A stretch of DNA of 64,000 bases. Source: Campylobacter concisus (lineage in GTDB: Bacteria > Campylobacterota > Campylobacteria > Campylobacterales > Campylobacteraceae). Below the pieces are notes generated by a model that did not search any database, had not been told where the DNA came from, and saw only the letters and a list, made by a program, of their open reading frames with translations. The stretch covers positions 1 to 64,000 of the forward strand of contig NZ_CABPVS010000002.1 of the NCBI RefSeq assembly GCF_902460845.1, read 5' to 3'. The position numbers and the translations under genes are program-made. Positions 25,213-35,741 of this stretch are shown here, piece after piece. Position 1 is the first letter of the stretch. Each line of letters starts with the position of its first letter.

Positions 25213-26970
25213 TTAAGCTTTTTGCTCTTTTTCTCTTATCCTTAGTCCTAGCTCCCTAAGCTGCTCGTTGCTAGCGTGACTTGGTGCTTTTGTGAGTGGG
25301 CACTGAGCACGCTGCGTTTTAGGGAATGCTATAACATCACGGATCGAGCCTGCTTTATTTACAAGCATATTTAGTCTGTCAAATCCGATCGCGATACCAC
25401 CATGTGGAGGCGCGCCAAACGTCAAGGCATCAAGCAAGAAGCCAAATTTCTCACGCTGCTCCTCTTCGTCTATGCCAAGAAGCTTAAAGACCTTTTGTTG
25501 GATATCGTTTTTGTGAATTCTTATACTTCCGCCACCAAGCTCAAAGCCGTTTAGCACAACGTCGTGAGCGATAGAGAGGATGTCTTCAAGATCAGGCTCG
25601 TCTATATTTTTTGGCATTGTAAATGGATGGTGCATCGCAGAGTAGCTGCCATCATCATTTTGCTCAAACATTGGGAAGTCAAGCACCCATAAAAACTCAA
25701 GTTTGTCTTGATCGATGATGCCCATTTGCTCAGCTAGGAAAATTCTAAATCGTCCCATATAATCAAGCACGATTTTTTTCTTGCCAGCACCAAAAAATAC
25801 TACGTCACCAACTTTTAGCTCACATCTTGAGACGATCTCGTCAAGATCGCTTTGTTCAAAAAATTTGCAAAGTGGGCCTTTTAGGCCATCTTCTTTCATC
25901 TGGAAGTAGCCAAGACCTTGTGCACCAAATTTACGTACAAATTCCTCAAATCTATTCATCTCACGTTTACTAAAGATGTTGTCGCCATTTGGCACTTTTA
26001 GCGCTTTGATACGGTTTTTCTTCTTATCTTTTGCGATCGAGCTAAAAATTTCATTGCTTGAGCGCTCGAAAATATCGATAACATCGATCATTTTTAGATC
26101 ATATCTAAGATCAGGCTTATCTGAGCCATAAGTCTCAGTCGCCTCTTTGTAGCTCATACGTCTAAATGGCGTTTTAATATCGTATCCGCAGGCTTTAAAT
26201 ATATCTTTTAGCATCGTCTCAGCCATATTTATGATATCTTCTTGCTCGACAAAGCTCATTTCGATATCTATTTGAGTAAATTCTGGTTGGCGATCAGCCC
26301 TTAGATCTTCGTCGCGGAAACATTTTGCGATTTGGAAATATTTATCAAAGCCCGAGCACATCAAAAGCTGCTTAAATAGCTGTGGGCTTTGTGGGAGCGC
26401 ATAAAATTGACCCGGATATACACGGCTTGGCACTAGGTAGTCTCTCGCTCCTTCTGGAGTTGCGCGTGTTAAAACTGGAGTTTCAAACTCGATAAAGCCC
26501 ATTTTATCTAGGCTATTTCTAGCTGCGATCGCCGCACGAGAACGCATTTTAAAGATATTTTGCAAGCGCTCGCTTCTAAGATCTAAAAAGCGGTATTTTA
26601 GCCTAATGTCCTCATTTACGCTCTCATCGCCTATCATAAATGGTAGCGGCTCGCTTGGATTTTCGATGATTAGCTCACTTACTATTACTTCTATCTCACC
26701 AGTTTTTAGCTTTGGATTGGTTAGCCCTTCGCCTCTAGCCCTTACTTTTCCTTTTGCTTTTAAGACATATTCATCTCTTACTTTTGCAGCCACGTCGTGT
26801 GCTTCTTTGCTGTCAGCAGGGTCACAGACTAATTGTATAAGCCCGCTAACGTCTCTTAAGTCGATGAAAACAACGCCGCCATGGTCTCTATATGTGTTTG
26901 CCCAGCCACAAAGTATTACTTCTTTACCGATATCAGCTTTGCTAAGATCGGTGCAATAATGACTTCGCAT
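25213..26970 (-). CDS. aspS: Aspartyl-tRNA synthetase
   Basis: A 585-residue class IIb synthetase. An N-terminal OB anticodon-binding domain (about 1-105) precedes the catalytic core: motif 2 region [23 protein letters not shown], a bacterial insertion domain (about 280-420), and motif 3 [12 protein letters not shown]. It charges tRNA-Asp. In Campylobacter this enzyme is generally non-discriminating and also feeds the amidation route to Asn-tRNA, which I infer from the lineage. It is divergent from nadK. Confidence 0.96.
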   Translation of the reverse strand: MRSHYCTDLSKADIGKEVILCGWANTYRDHGGVVFIDLRDVSGLIQLVCDPADSKEAHDVAAKVRDEYVLKAKGKVRARGEGLTNPKLKTGEIEVIVSELIIENPSEPLPFMIGDESVNEDIRLKYRFLDLRSERLQNIFKMRSRAAIAARNSLDKMGFIEFETPVLTRATPEGARDYLVPSRVYPGQFYALPQSPQLFKQLLMCSGFDKYFQIAKCFRDEDLRADRQPEFTQIDIEMSFVEQEDIINMAETMLKDIFKACGYDIKTPFRRMSYKEATETYGSDKPDLRYDLKMIDVIDIFERSSNEIFSSIAKDKKKNRIKALKVPNGDNIFSKREMNRFEEFVRKFGAQGLGYFQMKEDGLKGPLCKFFEQSDLDEIVSRCELKVGDVVFFGAGKKKIVLDYMGRFRIFLAEQMGIIDQDKLEFLWVLDFPMFEQNDDGSYSAMHHPFTMPKNIDEPDLEDILSIAHDVVLNGFELGGGSIRIHKNDIQQKVFKLLGIDEEEQREKFGFLLDALTFGAPPHGGIAIGFDRLNMLVNKAGSIRDVIAFPKTQRAQCPLTKAPSHASNEQLRELGLRIREKEQKA

Positions 26971-27062
26971 AAAATGCTCCTTTGCAATGTTTTTTAGGCA
27001 ATTATAATCGCTTTTTTCTTTTGAAAAGCTTTGTTAAAATAAAATATGTTACAATCATTTAC

Positions 27063-27938
27063 ATGGAAAATGAACAAAAATTTAATACTTTTTGCACAAA
27101 AAAAGTGGGACTTATCGCTAAAGATTATCCATTATTTAGGCAAGATTTAGAAAAATTAGAAAAAATTTTAAAAAAGTATAACGCAGAAATTTTGCTTGAA
27201 AAAAATTGTGCTAAGCGCATAGAAAAGAGTGGTTTTGAGTTGATAAAACTAGCCGAAGAGTGCGAATTTTTGATCACTCTTGGCGGAGATGGCACGATCA
27301 TTTCAACTTGTAGAAAACTAGCTCATATCTCACCGCTTGTCCTTGGCATACACGCTGGTAGGCTAGGCTTTTTAACAGATATTACGATAAATGAGAGTGA
27401 GAAATTTTTTAAAGACTTTTTTGATGATAAATTTGAGGTGGAAACGCCTTTTATGCTAGATGTCACGCTTCATAAAAATGATGGCAAAACCGAGCAAAAG
27501 ATAGCATTTAACGATGCAGTTATCGTTAGTAAAAATGGTGGTTCGATGACGCATATCGAGGCACTTTTAAATGAAAAATATTTTAATTCATATTTTGGAG
27601 ACGGCGTTATAGTAGCGACACCTGCTGGAACCACGGCATATAATATGAGCGCAAATGGCCCTATTATCTATCCATTAAGCGAAGTTTTCACAGTAACTCC
27701 TATCTGCTCGCACTCACTTACACAGCGTCCAGTCGTGCTCACGAAAAATCACACGGTTAAATTTAGAACAAATAGTGACGCCATTTTAGTAATAGACGGA
27801 CAAGATAGATTTGATATGAGTAAAATTTCAGCCGTCAGTATGAGTCTGAGCGAGAAAAAAGCGAGGCTGATACGCCACATCGGTAGGGATTATTTTCAAA
27901 TTTTAAAAGAGAAACTTCACTGGGGTTATAATGATTGA
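27063..27938 (+). CDS. nadK: NAD kinase
   Basis: A 291-residue enzyme that phosphorylates NAD to NADP. It shows the GGDGT nucleotide motif ([15 protein letters not shown]), [30 protein letters not shown] and a terminal VIDGQ. The frame is open to an ATG at 26982, but the ATG at 27063 (MENEQKF) matches the normal family length better. The gene overlaps recN by eight bases, so the two are co-transcribed. Confidence 0.92.
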   Translation: MENEQKFNTFCTKKVGLIAKDYPLFRQDLEKLEKILKKYNAEILLEKNCAKRIEKSGFELIKLAEECEFLITLGGDGTIISTCRKLAHISPLVLGIHAGRLGFLTDITINESEKFFKDFFDDKFEVETPFMLDVTLHKNDGKTEQKIAFNDAVIVSKNGGSMTHIEALLNEKYFNSYFGDGVIVATPAGTTAYNMSANGPIIYPLSEVFTVTPICSHSLTQRPVVLTKNHTVKFRTNSDAILVIDGQDRFDMSKISAVSMSLSEKKARLIRHIGRDYFQILKEKLHWGYND

Positions 27939-29451
27939 TCGAATTTTGATTAAGGATTATCTAAATTTTAAAAATGTCGAGCTAAATTTCAAAGAGGGTC
28001 TTAGCGTATTTACGGGCGTTAGCGGCGCTGGCAAGTCGGTGCTTATGGGTGCAATTATGGCTGTTTTTGGGCTAAAAGATAGCGAGGCAAGGCTGATAGA
28101 AGCTGATGTGGAGCATAAATTTGAGCTTGATGAGTTTGGCATAGAAAACGAAGAGGTTAATATTTTCAAGCTTTTAAAAGATAAGAGCACGAGGTATTTT
28201 ATAAACCAGCAAGCCATCTCAAAGAAAAATTTAGCCCAAGTGGCGCGCGAGCACATCAAATATCTCTCGGCAAAAGAGGCAAATGAATTTGAAAATGAGA
28301 AATTTCTAAATTTGCTTGATAGGCTAGAAATTTCAAAAAATGAGAATTTTAAAGAGATAAAACAAGAATTTGAAGAGGCGTTTTTAGAATTTTCTAAAAT
28401 TTCAAAAGAGCTAGCCACTATAAAAGAGGAAGAGAAAAAGGTCGAGGAGCTAAAGGAGCTTGCTAGCTTTGAGATCGAGAAGATAAGAAGCGTGGGGCCT
28501 AAAAAAGGCGAGTTTGAAGAGCTTATGGAGACTAAAAAGAGGCTTAGTAAAAAGGATAAGATAAATGAGGCGTGGGCTAGAGCTGAGCGGATATTTGAGC
28601 TAGAGCACAGCGTAAATGAGGCGCTAAGCATCAGCGACCTTGACAACGGCTTTTTTGAAGATGCGATGAACGAGCTAAGGGTCGCAAGAGATAGCCTAAA
28701 TATGGAGGAGCTTGACGATATCGACGTGGAGAGCGTGCTTGATAGAATAGAAGCTCTTAATGCCATTATTAGGCGATACGGCAGCGAAGAGGAGGCATTG
28801 GAAGCGCTTGCTAAAAAGGAAAAAGAGCTTGCCAGATATGAAAATTTAAGCTTTGAAAAGAGCGAGCTAGAGAAGAAATTTGAAATTTTAAGCAAAAAGG
28901 CAAATGAGCTAGCCAGCACTTTAAGCAAGGCAAGGATCGTAAATTTAAAAGAGCTTGAGGTGATGATAAATTCATATTTAAAAGAGCTTTATATGCCAGA
29001 TATTACGCTAAAAATAGAAGAAAAAAGACTTGATATTTTAGGACTTGATGAAATTTTTTTAAATTTAAACGAGACCTCACTTAAAAATTTAAGCTCAGGC
29101 GAGCTAAATCGCTTAAGGCTGGCCTTCATAGCTGCCTCTAGCGAGATCACAAAAACCGGCGGTGACGTCATAATTTTAGATGAAATAGATGCAAATTTAA
29201 GTGGAAAAGAGGCGATGAGTATCGCAAATGTCTTGCTTAAGCTTGCAAGTTTTTATCAAATTTTTGCCATTTCACATCAGCCACAGCTTAGCTCAAAGGC
29301 AAATTCTCACTTTTTGGTAGAACGTCATGAGGAAAACTCGGTCGTAAGAGAGCTTGATAAAGATGAACGAGTGAGCGAATTAGCACGTATGATAAGCGGT
29401 GAGCACATAAGTGAAGAGGCAATAAATTTTGCTAAAGGGCTTTTAAAGTAG
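27931..29451 (+). CDS. recN: DNA repair protein RecN
   Basis: A 506-residue SMC-like ATPase, slightly short for RecN. Walker A is in [16 protein letters not shown], long coiled coils lie at about 130-330, the ABC signature is [14 protein letters not shown], and Walker B is [13 protein letters not shown]. It acts at DNA double-strand breaks during recombinational repair. Its first bases overlap nadK. Confidence 0.95.
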   Translation: MIDRILIKDYLNFKNVELNFKEGLSVFTGVSGAGKSVLMGAIMAVFGLKDSEARLIEADVEHKFELDEFGIENEEVNIFKLLKDKSTRYFINQQAISKKNLAQVAREHIKYLSAKEANEFENEKFLNLLDRLEISKNENFKEIKQEFEEAFLEFSKISKELATIKEEEKKVEELKELASFEIEKIRSVGPKKGEFEELMETKKRLSKKDKINEAWARAERIFELEHSVNEALSISDLDNGFFEDAMNELRVARDSLNMEELDDIDVESVLDRIEALNAIIRRYGSEEEALEALAKKEKELARYENLSFEKSELEKKFEILSKKANELASTLSKARIVNLKELEVMINSYLKELYMPDITLKIEEKRLDILGLDEIFLNLNETSLKNLSSGELNRLRLAFIAASSEITKTGGDVIILDEIDANLSGKEAMSIANVLLKLASFYQIFAISHQPQLSSKANSHFLVERHEENSVVRELDKDERVSELARMISGEHISEEAINFAKGLLK

Positions 29452-29477
29452 CTTAATTTAAATTATTAATTTAAGCT
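29450..29477 (+). terminator. AT-rich hairpin after recN
   Basis: AGCTTAA and TTAAGCT pair around an AT-only centre directly at the recN stop. The stem is short, so termination is plausible but weak. Confidence 0.35.
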
Positions 29478-29539
29478 TTGTAAATAAATTTATTTGATAA
29501 AATCGCCACTAATTTGATAAAAATTTTTGTAGGAATAAT

Positions 29540-30796
29540 ATGGAAAGAATCCTTGTAGTTGATGATAATAAGGCGCTAGCAAAGCTGATTGTTATGCAAA
29601 TGGAAAAGACTATTGATGATATGACAATTGATGTCGCATACAGTTTTGCCGAGGCTAAGACGCTAATTAGCGAGCATGACAAAGATTATTTTATGACTAT
29701 TTTGGATTTAAATTTACCAGATGCTCCAAATGGAGAGATCGTTGATTATGCGCTTTCCAAAGGACTTTCGGCTATCGTTTTAACAGGTAGCATTGACGAT
29801 GAAACAAGGCAAAATTTTATAAATAAAGATATTGTGGATTATGTTTATAAAGGGAATATGGACGATATCAACTATATCTTCCAAATGATAAATAGACTGA
29901 GCAAAAATAGACAATATAAGGTTTTGGTTGTCGAAGACTCGCTTCCTTTTAGAAATATGATAAAAAAGATATTAACCAGCCTTCAGTTTAAAGTTTTGGC
30001 CGCAGCTCACGGCGAAGAGGCAATGAACTATTTTGCGGATAATCCTGATATAAATCTTATAATAACTGATTATAGAATGCCGGTAAAAGATGGTCTTGAA
30101 GTTTTAAAAGAGGTTAGAAAAGAAAAAGATAAAAATAGTCTTGGTGTAATCGTTATGACATCGCCTAGCGAAAAGACTGACGCATCAATATTTTTAAAAA
30201 ATGGTGCGAGCGATTTTATAGCAAAACCATTTTCAAAAGAAGAGCTAATATGCCGTGTTAATAATACGATCGAAGCGATGGAAAATATAAACAAGATAGC
30301 AAATTTTGCAAATCGCGACTTCTTAACCGGAGTTTATAATAGAAGATTTTTTTATTCTGACGTAGAAGAGTATGTTCAAGTAGCTGAAGAGACTAATGAG
30401 CCTTACGCTTTTGCAATGATTGATGTTGATTATTTCAAAAAGATAAATGATAAATATGGCCATGATGGCGGAGATAAGGTACTAAAATCAATCGCAAAAA
30501 TTTTAAATGACAATACAAAAGGAAGTGATATCGTTGCTAGATTTGGCGGCGAAGAATTTTGCGTTGTCCTTAAAAAGATAAATAAAGAAGAAGCTGTTAA
30601 ATTTTTTGTAAATTTACGAGCCAAAGTGGCTGAAAATGAAGTAACTATAAAAAAGGAAAAAGTAAAAGTTACTATATCAATAGGTGTATCTTTTGGCAAT
30701 GGGCATTGCGAGATAGACGATATGCTTGAGGCTTGCGATTCAGCACTTTACACCGCAAAAGAAAATGGTAGAAACAGAGTAGAAATAGCTTTATGA
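29540..30796 (+). CDS. cbrR: Double-receiver diguanylate cyclase (CbrR type)
   Basis: A 418-residue response regulator. The first receiver (about 1-120) has the phospho-Asp in TILDLNLPDAP. The second (about 130-250) has it in LIITDYRMPVKDG. A GGDEF domain follows (about 255-418) with DFLTGVYNRRFF and the active-site ARFGGEEFCVVL. It matches CbrR of C. jejuni in layout, a regulator linked to bile resistance. The intact GGEEF suggests it can make cyclic di-GMP. Its stop overlaps the tatD start. Confidence 0.88.
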   Translation: MERILVVDDNKALAKLIVMQMEKTIDDMTIDVAYSFAEAKTLISEHDKDYFMTILDLNLPDAPNGEIVDYALSKGLSAIVLTGSIDDETRQNFINKDIVDYVYKGNMDDINYIFQMINRLSKNRQYKVLVVEDSLPFRNMIKKILTSLQFKVLAAAHGEEAMNYFADNPDINLIITDYRMPVKDGLEVLKEVRKEKDKNSLGVIVMTSPSEKTDASIFLKNGASDFIAKPFSKEELICRVNNTIEAMENINKIANFANRDFLTGVYNRRFFYSDVEEYVQVAEETNEPYAFAMIDVDYFKKINDKYGHDGGDKVLKSIAKILNDNTKGSDIVARFGGEEFCVVLKKINKEEAVKFFVNLRAKVAENEVTIKKEKVKVTISIGVSFGNGHCEIDDMLEACDSALYTAKENGRNRVEIAL

Positions 30797-31578
30797 TTAT
30801 AGATACGCATTGTCATTTAGATAGTAAAGTTTATGATCCTGACCTTGATAAAATTTTAGATGAAGCTAGAAATTTAGGGCTAAAAGGCTTTATTATCCCG
30901 GGAGCTGATATCAATGATTTACCAAAAGCGGCTAAAATAGCGCATGAAAATTCTGACATTTTCTTTGCCGTTGGAGTTCATCCATATGATAAAGAGAGTT
31001 TTAGTATTGAAATTTTAAGAAATTTTGCTAAAGATGAAAAATGCGTGGCGATTGGTGAATGTGGTCTTGATTACTACCGTTTGCCAAAAGATGAAAATGA
31101 AAAGATAAAAGAAAAAGATGAACAAAAACGTATTTTTTTAGCTCAACTTGATTTAGCTGTTGAGTTAAAAAAACCCGTTATTCTTCACATTAGGGAGGCT
31201 AATGAGGACTCTTTTAATATCTTAAAAGAGTATTCACCAAAGCTTGAAGCTGGAGCGATTTTGCACTGTTATAATGCTTCGCCACTTCTTTTAGAGCTTT
31301 GTAAATTTGGGAATTTTCATTTTGGTATAGGCGGTGTTTTAACATTTAAAAATGCTAAAAATTTAGTCGAAATTTTGCCAAAAATCCCATTTGATAGGAT
31401 AGTTATTGAAACTGACGCTCCTTATCTCACGCCAGAACCAAATCGTGGCAAGAGAAATGAGCCGGCGTTTACGACATTTGTTGCTAAAAAGATAGCTGAA
31501 ATTTTAAACCTTGAGTTTGAAGTTGTTTGTGAAAAAACTTCAAATAATGCCAAAAGGTTGTTTAAGTGCTTTGCTTAA
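30793..31578 (+). CDS. tatD: TatD-family metal-dependent DNase
   Basis: A 261-residue TIM-barrel hydrolase. Metal ligands are visible in IDTHCHLD, GVHPYD, IGECGLDYY, LHIREA, HCYNA and IETDAPYLTPEP. TatD proteins degrade DNA and take part in repair. The start overlaps the cbrR stop (ATGA). A strong palindrome follows the gene. Confidence 0.93.
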   Translation: MIIDTHCHLDSKVYDPDLDKILDEARNLGLKGFIIPGADINDLPKAAKIAHENSDIFFAVGVHPYDKESFSIEILRNFAKDEKCVAIGECGLDYYRLPKDENEKIKEKDEQKRIFLAQLDLAVELKKPVILHIREANEDSFNILKEYSPKLEAGAILHCYNASPLLLELCKFGNFHFGIGGVLTFKNAKNLVEILPKIPFDRIVIETDAPYLTPEPNRGKRNEPAFTTFVAKKIAEILNLEFEVVCEKTSNNAKRLFKCFA

Positions 31579-31598
31579 ATTTTGAGCGTTGCACTTGT

Positions 31599-31618
31599 TT
31601 AAGATGCTAGCATCTTAA
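31599..31618 (+). terminator. Terminator of tatD
   Basis: A perfect 20-base palindrome (TTAAGATGCT and AGCATCTTAA) is followed by GTTTTG. It lies 20 bases after the stop and before the mltD-like gene. Confidence 0.65.
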
Positions 31619-31642
31619 GTTTTGACACGAAAAAGGATAGAA

Positions 31643-32854
31643 ATGAAAGCAATGCTTAAAATATTTTTAATGTTTGCATGTAGTACCTTGCTACTAGCAA
31701 ATACACCTGAAAAGAGCTCATACGATACTCAGGTAAAAATTTTAAAAGAGTTGGACATCGATGCTAGCTTTATGAAGACTTCTCACTATGCAAAGATGAG
31801 GAAAGGTATCAAACAATCACAACTTGAAACATTTACAGATGCTCTAAAAAATGGTTATATGTATATACCGATGGTAAAAGAGCAGATCAAAAAATCAGGC
31901 GTACCTGAGTCATTCTTTTATCTAGCTATGATAGAATCAGGCTTTTCAAATCACACAGTCTCAAACGCAAAAGCTACTGGCATGTGGCAGTTTATGGAGC
32001 AAACGGCTAGACTGCATGGTCTAAAGGTAGGACAGTATGTCGATGAGAGAAAAGATCCAGTAGAGTCTACTATTGCAGCAACAAATTATCTAAAGTCGCT
32101 TAAAAATCAATTTGGCAAATGGTATCTAGCAGCTATGGCCTATAACTGCGGTGATGGAGCTTTAAAAAGAGCCATACAAAAAGCTGGTACAGATGATCTT
32201 GTAACGCTTCTTGATGCTGAGAAAAAATACCTTCCAGCCGAAACTAGAAATTTTGTTATCAAAATTTTAAGAGCAGCATATACCGCAAAAGACGCGGACT
32301 TCTTGATGTCTAAAGATTCATCTTTATTAAATATAAATGGAGGACTAAAGCTTGTAAAAGTAAAAGTTCCAGGCGGTACAAATTTAGCTCAAATAGGCGA
32401 TAGTATCGGTCTTAGTACAAAAAAAATGAAAAACAACAATCCGCACTTAAAATTTGTATTTACTCCACCAACTCTAAAAGATTATTATGTTTATATCCCT
32501 GAAAATAAAAAGCAGCTTTTTGCAGAAAATTTCAAGCCATTTAATGGTAAAAACAATTTTTATGCCTACGTTGTAAAAAAAGGCGAAACATTACTTTCTA
32601 TCTCTAAAAAAACAGGTGTTAGTCATAGAGCGATCAAGGACTACAACGAGCTTAGCACAAATGCCGTAAGCTATAATCAAAAACTAATTATTCCATTTTC
32701 CGCCCAAAATAAATCTCAAAACTATCTAGTCCAAGCTGGTGATACGATAGCTTCTTTATCTAAAAAATTTAATGTGAGCGAAAAAGATTTAAAAGATGCA
32801 AATTCTTTTGCTAGTTCAAATTTAAATGTTGGAGCAAATATTGTCATACCATAA
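31643..32854 (+). CDS. mltD: MltD-like lytic transglycosylase with LysM repeats
   Basis: A 403-residue exported enzyme; the ATG at 31643 has an AAAGGAT ribosome site and starts a good signal peptide (IFLMFACSTLLLANT). The SLT domain shows catalytic Glu in AMIESGFSNH, ATGMWQFM and AMAYNCGDGAL. The C-terminal half holds LysM or LysM-like segments, the last two being YVVKKGETLLSISKKTG and LVQAGDTIASLSKKFN. It cleaves peptidoglycan glycan strands. It overlaps rlpA, which also acts on glycan strands. Confidence 0.9.
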   Translation: MKAMLKIFLMFACSTLLLANTPEKSSYDTQVKILKELDIDASFMKTSHYAKMRKGIKQSQLETFTDALKNGYMYIPMVKEQIKKSGVPESFFYLAMIESGFSNHTVSNAKATGMWQFMEQTARLHGLKVGQYVDERKDPVESTIAATNYLKSLKNQFGKWYLAAMAYNCGDGALKRAIQKAGTDDLVTLLDAEKKYLPAETRNFVIKILRAAYTAKDADFLMSKDSSLLNINGGLKLVKVKVPGGTNLAQIGDSIGLSTKKMKNNNPHLKFVFTPPTLKDYYVYIPENKKQLFAENFKPFNGKNNFYAYVVKKGETLLSISKKTGVSHRAIKDYNELSTNAVSYNQKLIIPFSAQNKSQNYLVQAGDTIASLSKKFNVSEKDLKDANSFASSNLNVGANIVIP

Positions 32855-33698
32855 GAGCCTAAAATTTTATATAGGGCTAAGTTTTACTCTTCTAGTTACT
32901 GGTTGCTCTTGGAGCGGGGCACCATTTACACCAAGTGGTCCAACTAATGTAAAGGGCAACAATTCAGCTTCTATCCAAAAAGCAACAATGAGACCTTACA
33001 CGATAAATGGTAAAACATACTACCCAACCGTTGTAAGTGTGGGCGATAAGGCAAGTGGCACGGCAAGCTGGTATGGTCCAAATTTTCATGGCAAAACAAC
33101 CTCAAACGGTGAAATTTATAATATGTACAACATGACTGCAGCACACAAAACTTTGCCGATGAATACGATCCTTAAAGTAATAAATTTAAGAAATCAAAAA
33201 AGCGTTATTGTGCGTGTAAACGATCGTGGACCTTTTGTGGCTGATAGAGTTTTAGATCTTTCAAAGGCGGCTGCAACTAAACTTGATATTATCGGTACAG
33301 GCACAGCTCCAGTCAGTATGGAAGTCATAGGCTTTAATGAAGATATTAATGCTGTTGCAAGCATTAACACTCAAGTAAAATCAACAAGCACTGGTATAAA
33401 AGTGCCAAATCCAGTCTCTCCGACAGCTCCAACTGGAGGCATTATTATTTCGTCAGAGCAACGAGTCGTAGGTGGAGATTTTATGGTGCAAATTGGCTCA
33501 TTTAAAAACCTTGAGGGCGCAAACAGATATCAAAGAGAACATCAAAGCATAGATGGCTATAAGTCGGTAGTCAGGACATTTACTATAGATGGCTCGACCA
33601 TTTATAGAGTATTTTTAAATGGCTTTAGAAGTGAGGACGAGGCTAGAGATTATGCAAGAAGCGGTAAATTCCAAGGTGCATTTATAGTAAGAGGTTAG
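32826..33698 (+). CDS. rlpA: RlpA-like septal lipoprotein
   Basis: A 290-residue lipoprotein with lipobox LLVTGCSW. The double-psi beta-barrel domain reads GTASWYGPNFHGKTTSNGE through VRVNDRGPF. A C-terminal SPOR domain (MVQIGSFKNLEGANRYQ) binds denuded glycans at the septum. RlpA proteins are lytic transglycosylases or glycan-binding factors. The ATG used lies 29 bases inside mltD; a TTG at 32841 is an alternative start. Confidence 0.9.
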   Translation: MLEQILSYHKSLKFYIGLSFTLLVTGCSWSGAPFTPSGPTNVKGNNSASIQKATMRPYTINGKTYYPTVVSVGDKASGTASWYGPNFHGKTTSNGEIYNMYNMTAAHKTLPMNTILKVINLRNQKSVIVRVNDRGPFVADRVLDLSKAAATKLDIIGTGTAPVSMEVIGFNEDINAVASINTQVKSTSTGIKVPNPVSPTAPTGGIIISSEQRVVGGDFMVQIGSFKNLEGANRYQREHQSIDGYKSVVRTFTIDGSTIYRVFLNGFRSEDEARDYARSGKFQGAFIVRG

Positions 33699-33701
33699 GG
33701 C

Positions 33702-34289
33702 GTGAGAGAAGAAATTTTAGAACTAACTAGAAATACAAAAGAGACACAAATCTCAATGAAACTTAAAATTTATGGCTCTGGTGTTGCAAAGATAGATACT
33801 AGCATTGGCTTTTTTGACCATATGCTTGAGGCATTTACTAAGCATTCTTTGCTTGATCTTGAAATTTCATGCAAGGGCGACACGCATGTGGATTTTCACC
33901 ACAGCGTTGAGGATGTTGGCATAGTTTTGGGTCAGCTTTTAAAAGAGGCCTTGTACCCTTTAAGTGGCGTTGAGAGATTTGGTGAGGCAAGCGTTGTTAT
34001 GGATGAGGCGGCTGTTTTTTGTGCGCTAGATCTTAGCAATAGAGCCTATCTTGTCTATGAAAATTTTAATGAAAATGCCAAAGCAGGGGAGTTTGACACG
34101 GAGCTTGTGGAGGAGTTTTTTAGGGCAGTTGCTGTAAATTCTGGTATCACGCTTCATCTAAATCAAATTCGCGGTAAAAACACTCACCACATAATCGAAG
34201 CAACATTTAAATCATTTGCCGTAGCATTTCGTAGAGCGCTTGCTAAAAACGCAAGGATAGGCACACCAAGCACAAAGGGTGTTTTATGA
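33702..34289 (+). CDS. hisB: Imidazoleglycerol-phosphate dehydratase
   Basis: A 195-residue monofunctional HisB; GTG start three bases after rlpA. Metal-binding motifs are FFDHMLEAFTKHSLLDL, DFHHSVEDVGI, DLSNRAYL and THHIIEATFKSFA. It carries out the sixth step of histidine synthesis. No other his gene is nearby, and no phosphatase domain is fused. Its stop overlaps the kdsC start. Confidence 0.95.
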   Translation: MREEILELTRNTKETQISMKLKIYGSGVAKIDTSIGFFDHMLEAFTKHSLLDLEISCKGDTHVDFHHSVEDVGIVLGQLLKEALYPLSGVERFGEASVVMDEAAVFCALDLSNRAYLVYENFNENAKAGEFDTELVEEFFRAVAVNSGITLHLNQIRGKNTHHIIEATFKSFAVAFRRALAKNARIGTPSTKGVL

Positions 34290-34774
34290 TAGAGATTATA
34301 TTTTTAGATGTTGATGGCTGCATGACTGATGGCAAGATCATCTATAATGCAAATGGTGAAGAGCTTAAATTTTTTGATGTAAAAGACGGCTACGCGATAG
34401 AAAGCTGGTTAAAGCTTGGCAAAAAAGTAGCTATCATCACTGGCAGAAATTCAGCCATCGTTGAGCGAAGAGCTGAAGATCTAAAGATAAATCACGTCTA
34501 TCAAGGCGTTGGTGATAAATTTGAAGTGGCGAGTGAGATATTAAAATTTGAAGGGCTTAGCTTTAAAAACGCAGCAGCTATCGGCGATGACTACAATGAC
34601 TATAAAATTTTAAATGCAGTTGCTTGGAGCTTTAAGCCAAAAGATGCGATAAAAGAGCTTGATGTAAAGACAAAACTAAAGCACAAAGGTGGCAATGGCG
34701 CGGTTAGAGAGATGATAGAGCTTATTATAAAATCAGAAAATTTATATGACGAGTGGTCGAAGCGTTGGTTGTAA
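34286..34774 (+). CDS. kdsC: KDO-8-phosphate phosphatase
   Basis: A 162-residue HAD-family enzyme of type C0. Nucleophile motif IFLDVDGCMTDGKI, then AIITGRNSAIVERRAEDL and AIGDDYNDYKIL. It removes phosphate from KDO-8-P to make KDO for the LPS core. Directly followed by lptC and lptA, so the block serves LPS assembly. Confidence 0.93.
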   Translation: MIEIIFLDVDGCMTDGKIIYNANGEELKFFDVKDGYAIESWLKLGKKVAIITGRNSAIVERRAEDLKINHVYQGVGDKFEVASEILKFEGLSFKNAAAIGDDYNDYKILNAVAWSFKPKDAIKELDVKTKLKHKGGNGAVREMIELIIKSENLYDEWSKRWL

Positions 34775-35292
34775 AAATTTTCTACTTCGTCGTGGCTATT
34801 TTTAGTGTCGTGATGATATTTTTGGCAGCTCAAGATCCATACCTTACAAATGTTTTAAAGATCGACACAAAGATATCAAATATGCAGATAAATGACGTGA
34901 TAGATTATGAGATAAATTCCACGAAAATAAGCGGAGTCTACGAGGCTGATGAGCTAAATAGATACAATGATAAAGATGAATTTTTGAGTTTTAAAGCAAA
35001 AATTTTAAGAGGAAATTTAAAACATTTTCTAAGCTCAGACAAAGCAATCTCACAAAATGACGAAATCATTTTTCAAAAGAATGCGAACTATGAAAACAAC
35101 GATAGTTTGAGATTTATAAGTGACGAAGTGATATATGGAACAAAAACAAAAATAGTAAGATCTGAAGCAAATTTCACGCTCATAAGAAATAATGATAAGG
35201 CACTGGGTGAGAGTGGAAGCTATGATCTTGGCAAAAAACAAACGCAGGTAAAAGGGTTAAGGGCATGGGTAGAAGAAAATCAGCGATTTTAG
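34753..35292 (+). CDS. lptC: LptC-family LPS export protein
   Basis: A 179-residue protein with one N-terminal membrane helix (VKIFYFVVAIFSVVMIFLAA). The rest is a periplasmic beta domain typical of LptC, with YEADELNRYN and DEVIYGTKTKI. It would bridge the LptBFG transporter to LptA. Start is uncertain: GTG at 34753 overlaps kdsC by 22 bases; a TTG at 34765 is also possible. Sequence is divergent, so the name also rests on position before lptA. Confidence 0.8.
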   Translation: MVEALVVKIFYFVVAIFSVVMIFLAAQDPYLTNVLKIDTKISNMQINDVIDYEINSTKISGVYEADELNRYNDKDEFLSFKAKILRGNLKHFLSSDKAISQNDEIIFQKNANYENNDSLRFISDEVIYGTKTKIVRSEANFTLIRNNDKALGESGSYDLGKKQTQVKGLRAWVEENQRF

Positions 35293-35741
35293 CGGTGATA
35301 TTGGGTTTTACATTTTTAAATGCAGAGCAAGTTGAAATCACATCAAATGATTTTTTTGCAGATGAGAATAAGCAAACTAGTGAATTTATAGGTAATGTAA
35401 ATATCAAAAAGGGTTCATTTGATGAGCTTAAGGCAGATAAGGTGGTCGTCTATTTTGACAAAAAACGCCAGCCTATAAAATATGTGGCCACTGGCAATGC
35501 TAGAGCTAAAATTTTTATAAAAGATAAGCACTACGACGGCAAAGGCAATACTCTTACATACGAGCCAGCAAAACAGGTCTATACTGTTAGTGGAAATGGC
35601 TATTTGCATGAGGTAGAAACTGATAAGAATGTTTATGGTGAAAAGATCGTTGTCAACCAAAAAAATGGCACATATAGTGTAAATAGTGATGAAAAAAAGC
35701 CTGTTAAGTTTATCTTTCAGGTAGAGGAAAAAGATAAGTGA
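35265..35741 (+). CDS. lptA: LptA/OstA periplasmic LPS carrier
   Basis: A 158-residue exported protein with a short signal segment (AILAVILGFTFLNA). The OstA-like beta-jellyroll has EQVEITSNDFFADENKQTSEF and YDGKGNTLTYEPAKQVYTVSG. It shuttles LPS across the periplasm. It overlaps lptC by 28 bases and engB by four, consistent with one transcript. Confidence 0.9.
   Translation: MGRRKSAILAVILGFTFLNAEQVEITSNDFFADENKQTSEFIGNVNIKKGSFDELKADKVVVYFDKKRQPIKYVATGNARAKIFIKDKHYDGKGNTLTYEPAKQVYTVSGNGYLHEVETDKNVYGEKIVVNQKNGTYSVNSDEKKPVKFIFQVEEKDK

Noticed and set aside
26606-26959. A 117-codon plus-strand frame opposite aspS
   Set aside because: No family match, Ser/Leu/Pro-rich, entirely inside a well-supported gene.
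27957-28928. A 323-codon minus-strand frame opposite recN
   Set aside because: Ser/Phe-rich shadow of a Lys/Glu-rich gene; recN has all its motifs on the plus strand.
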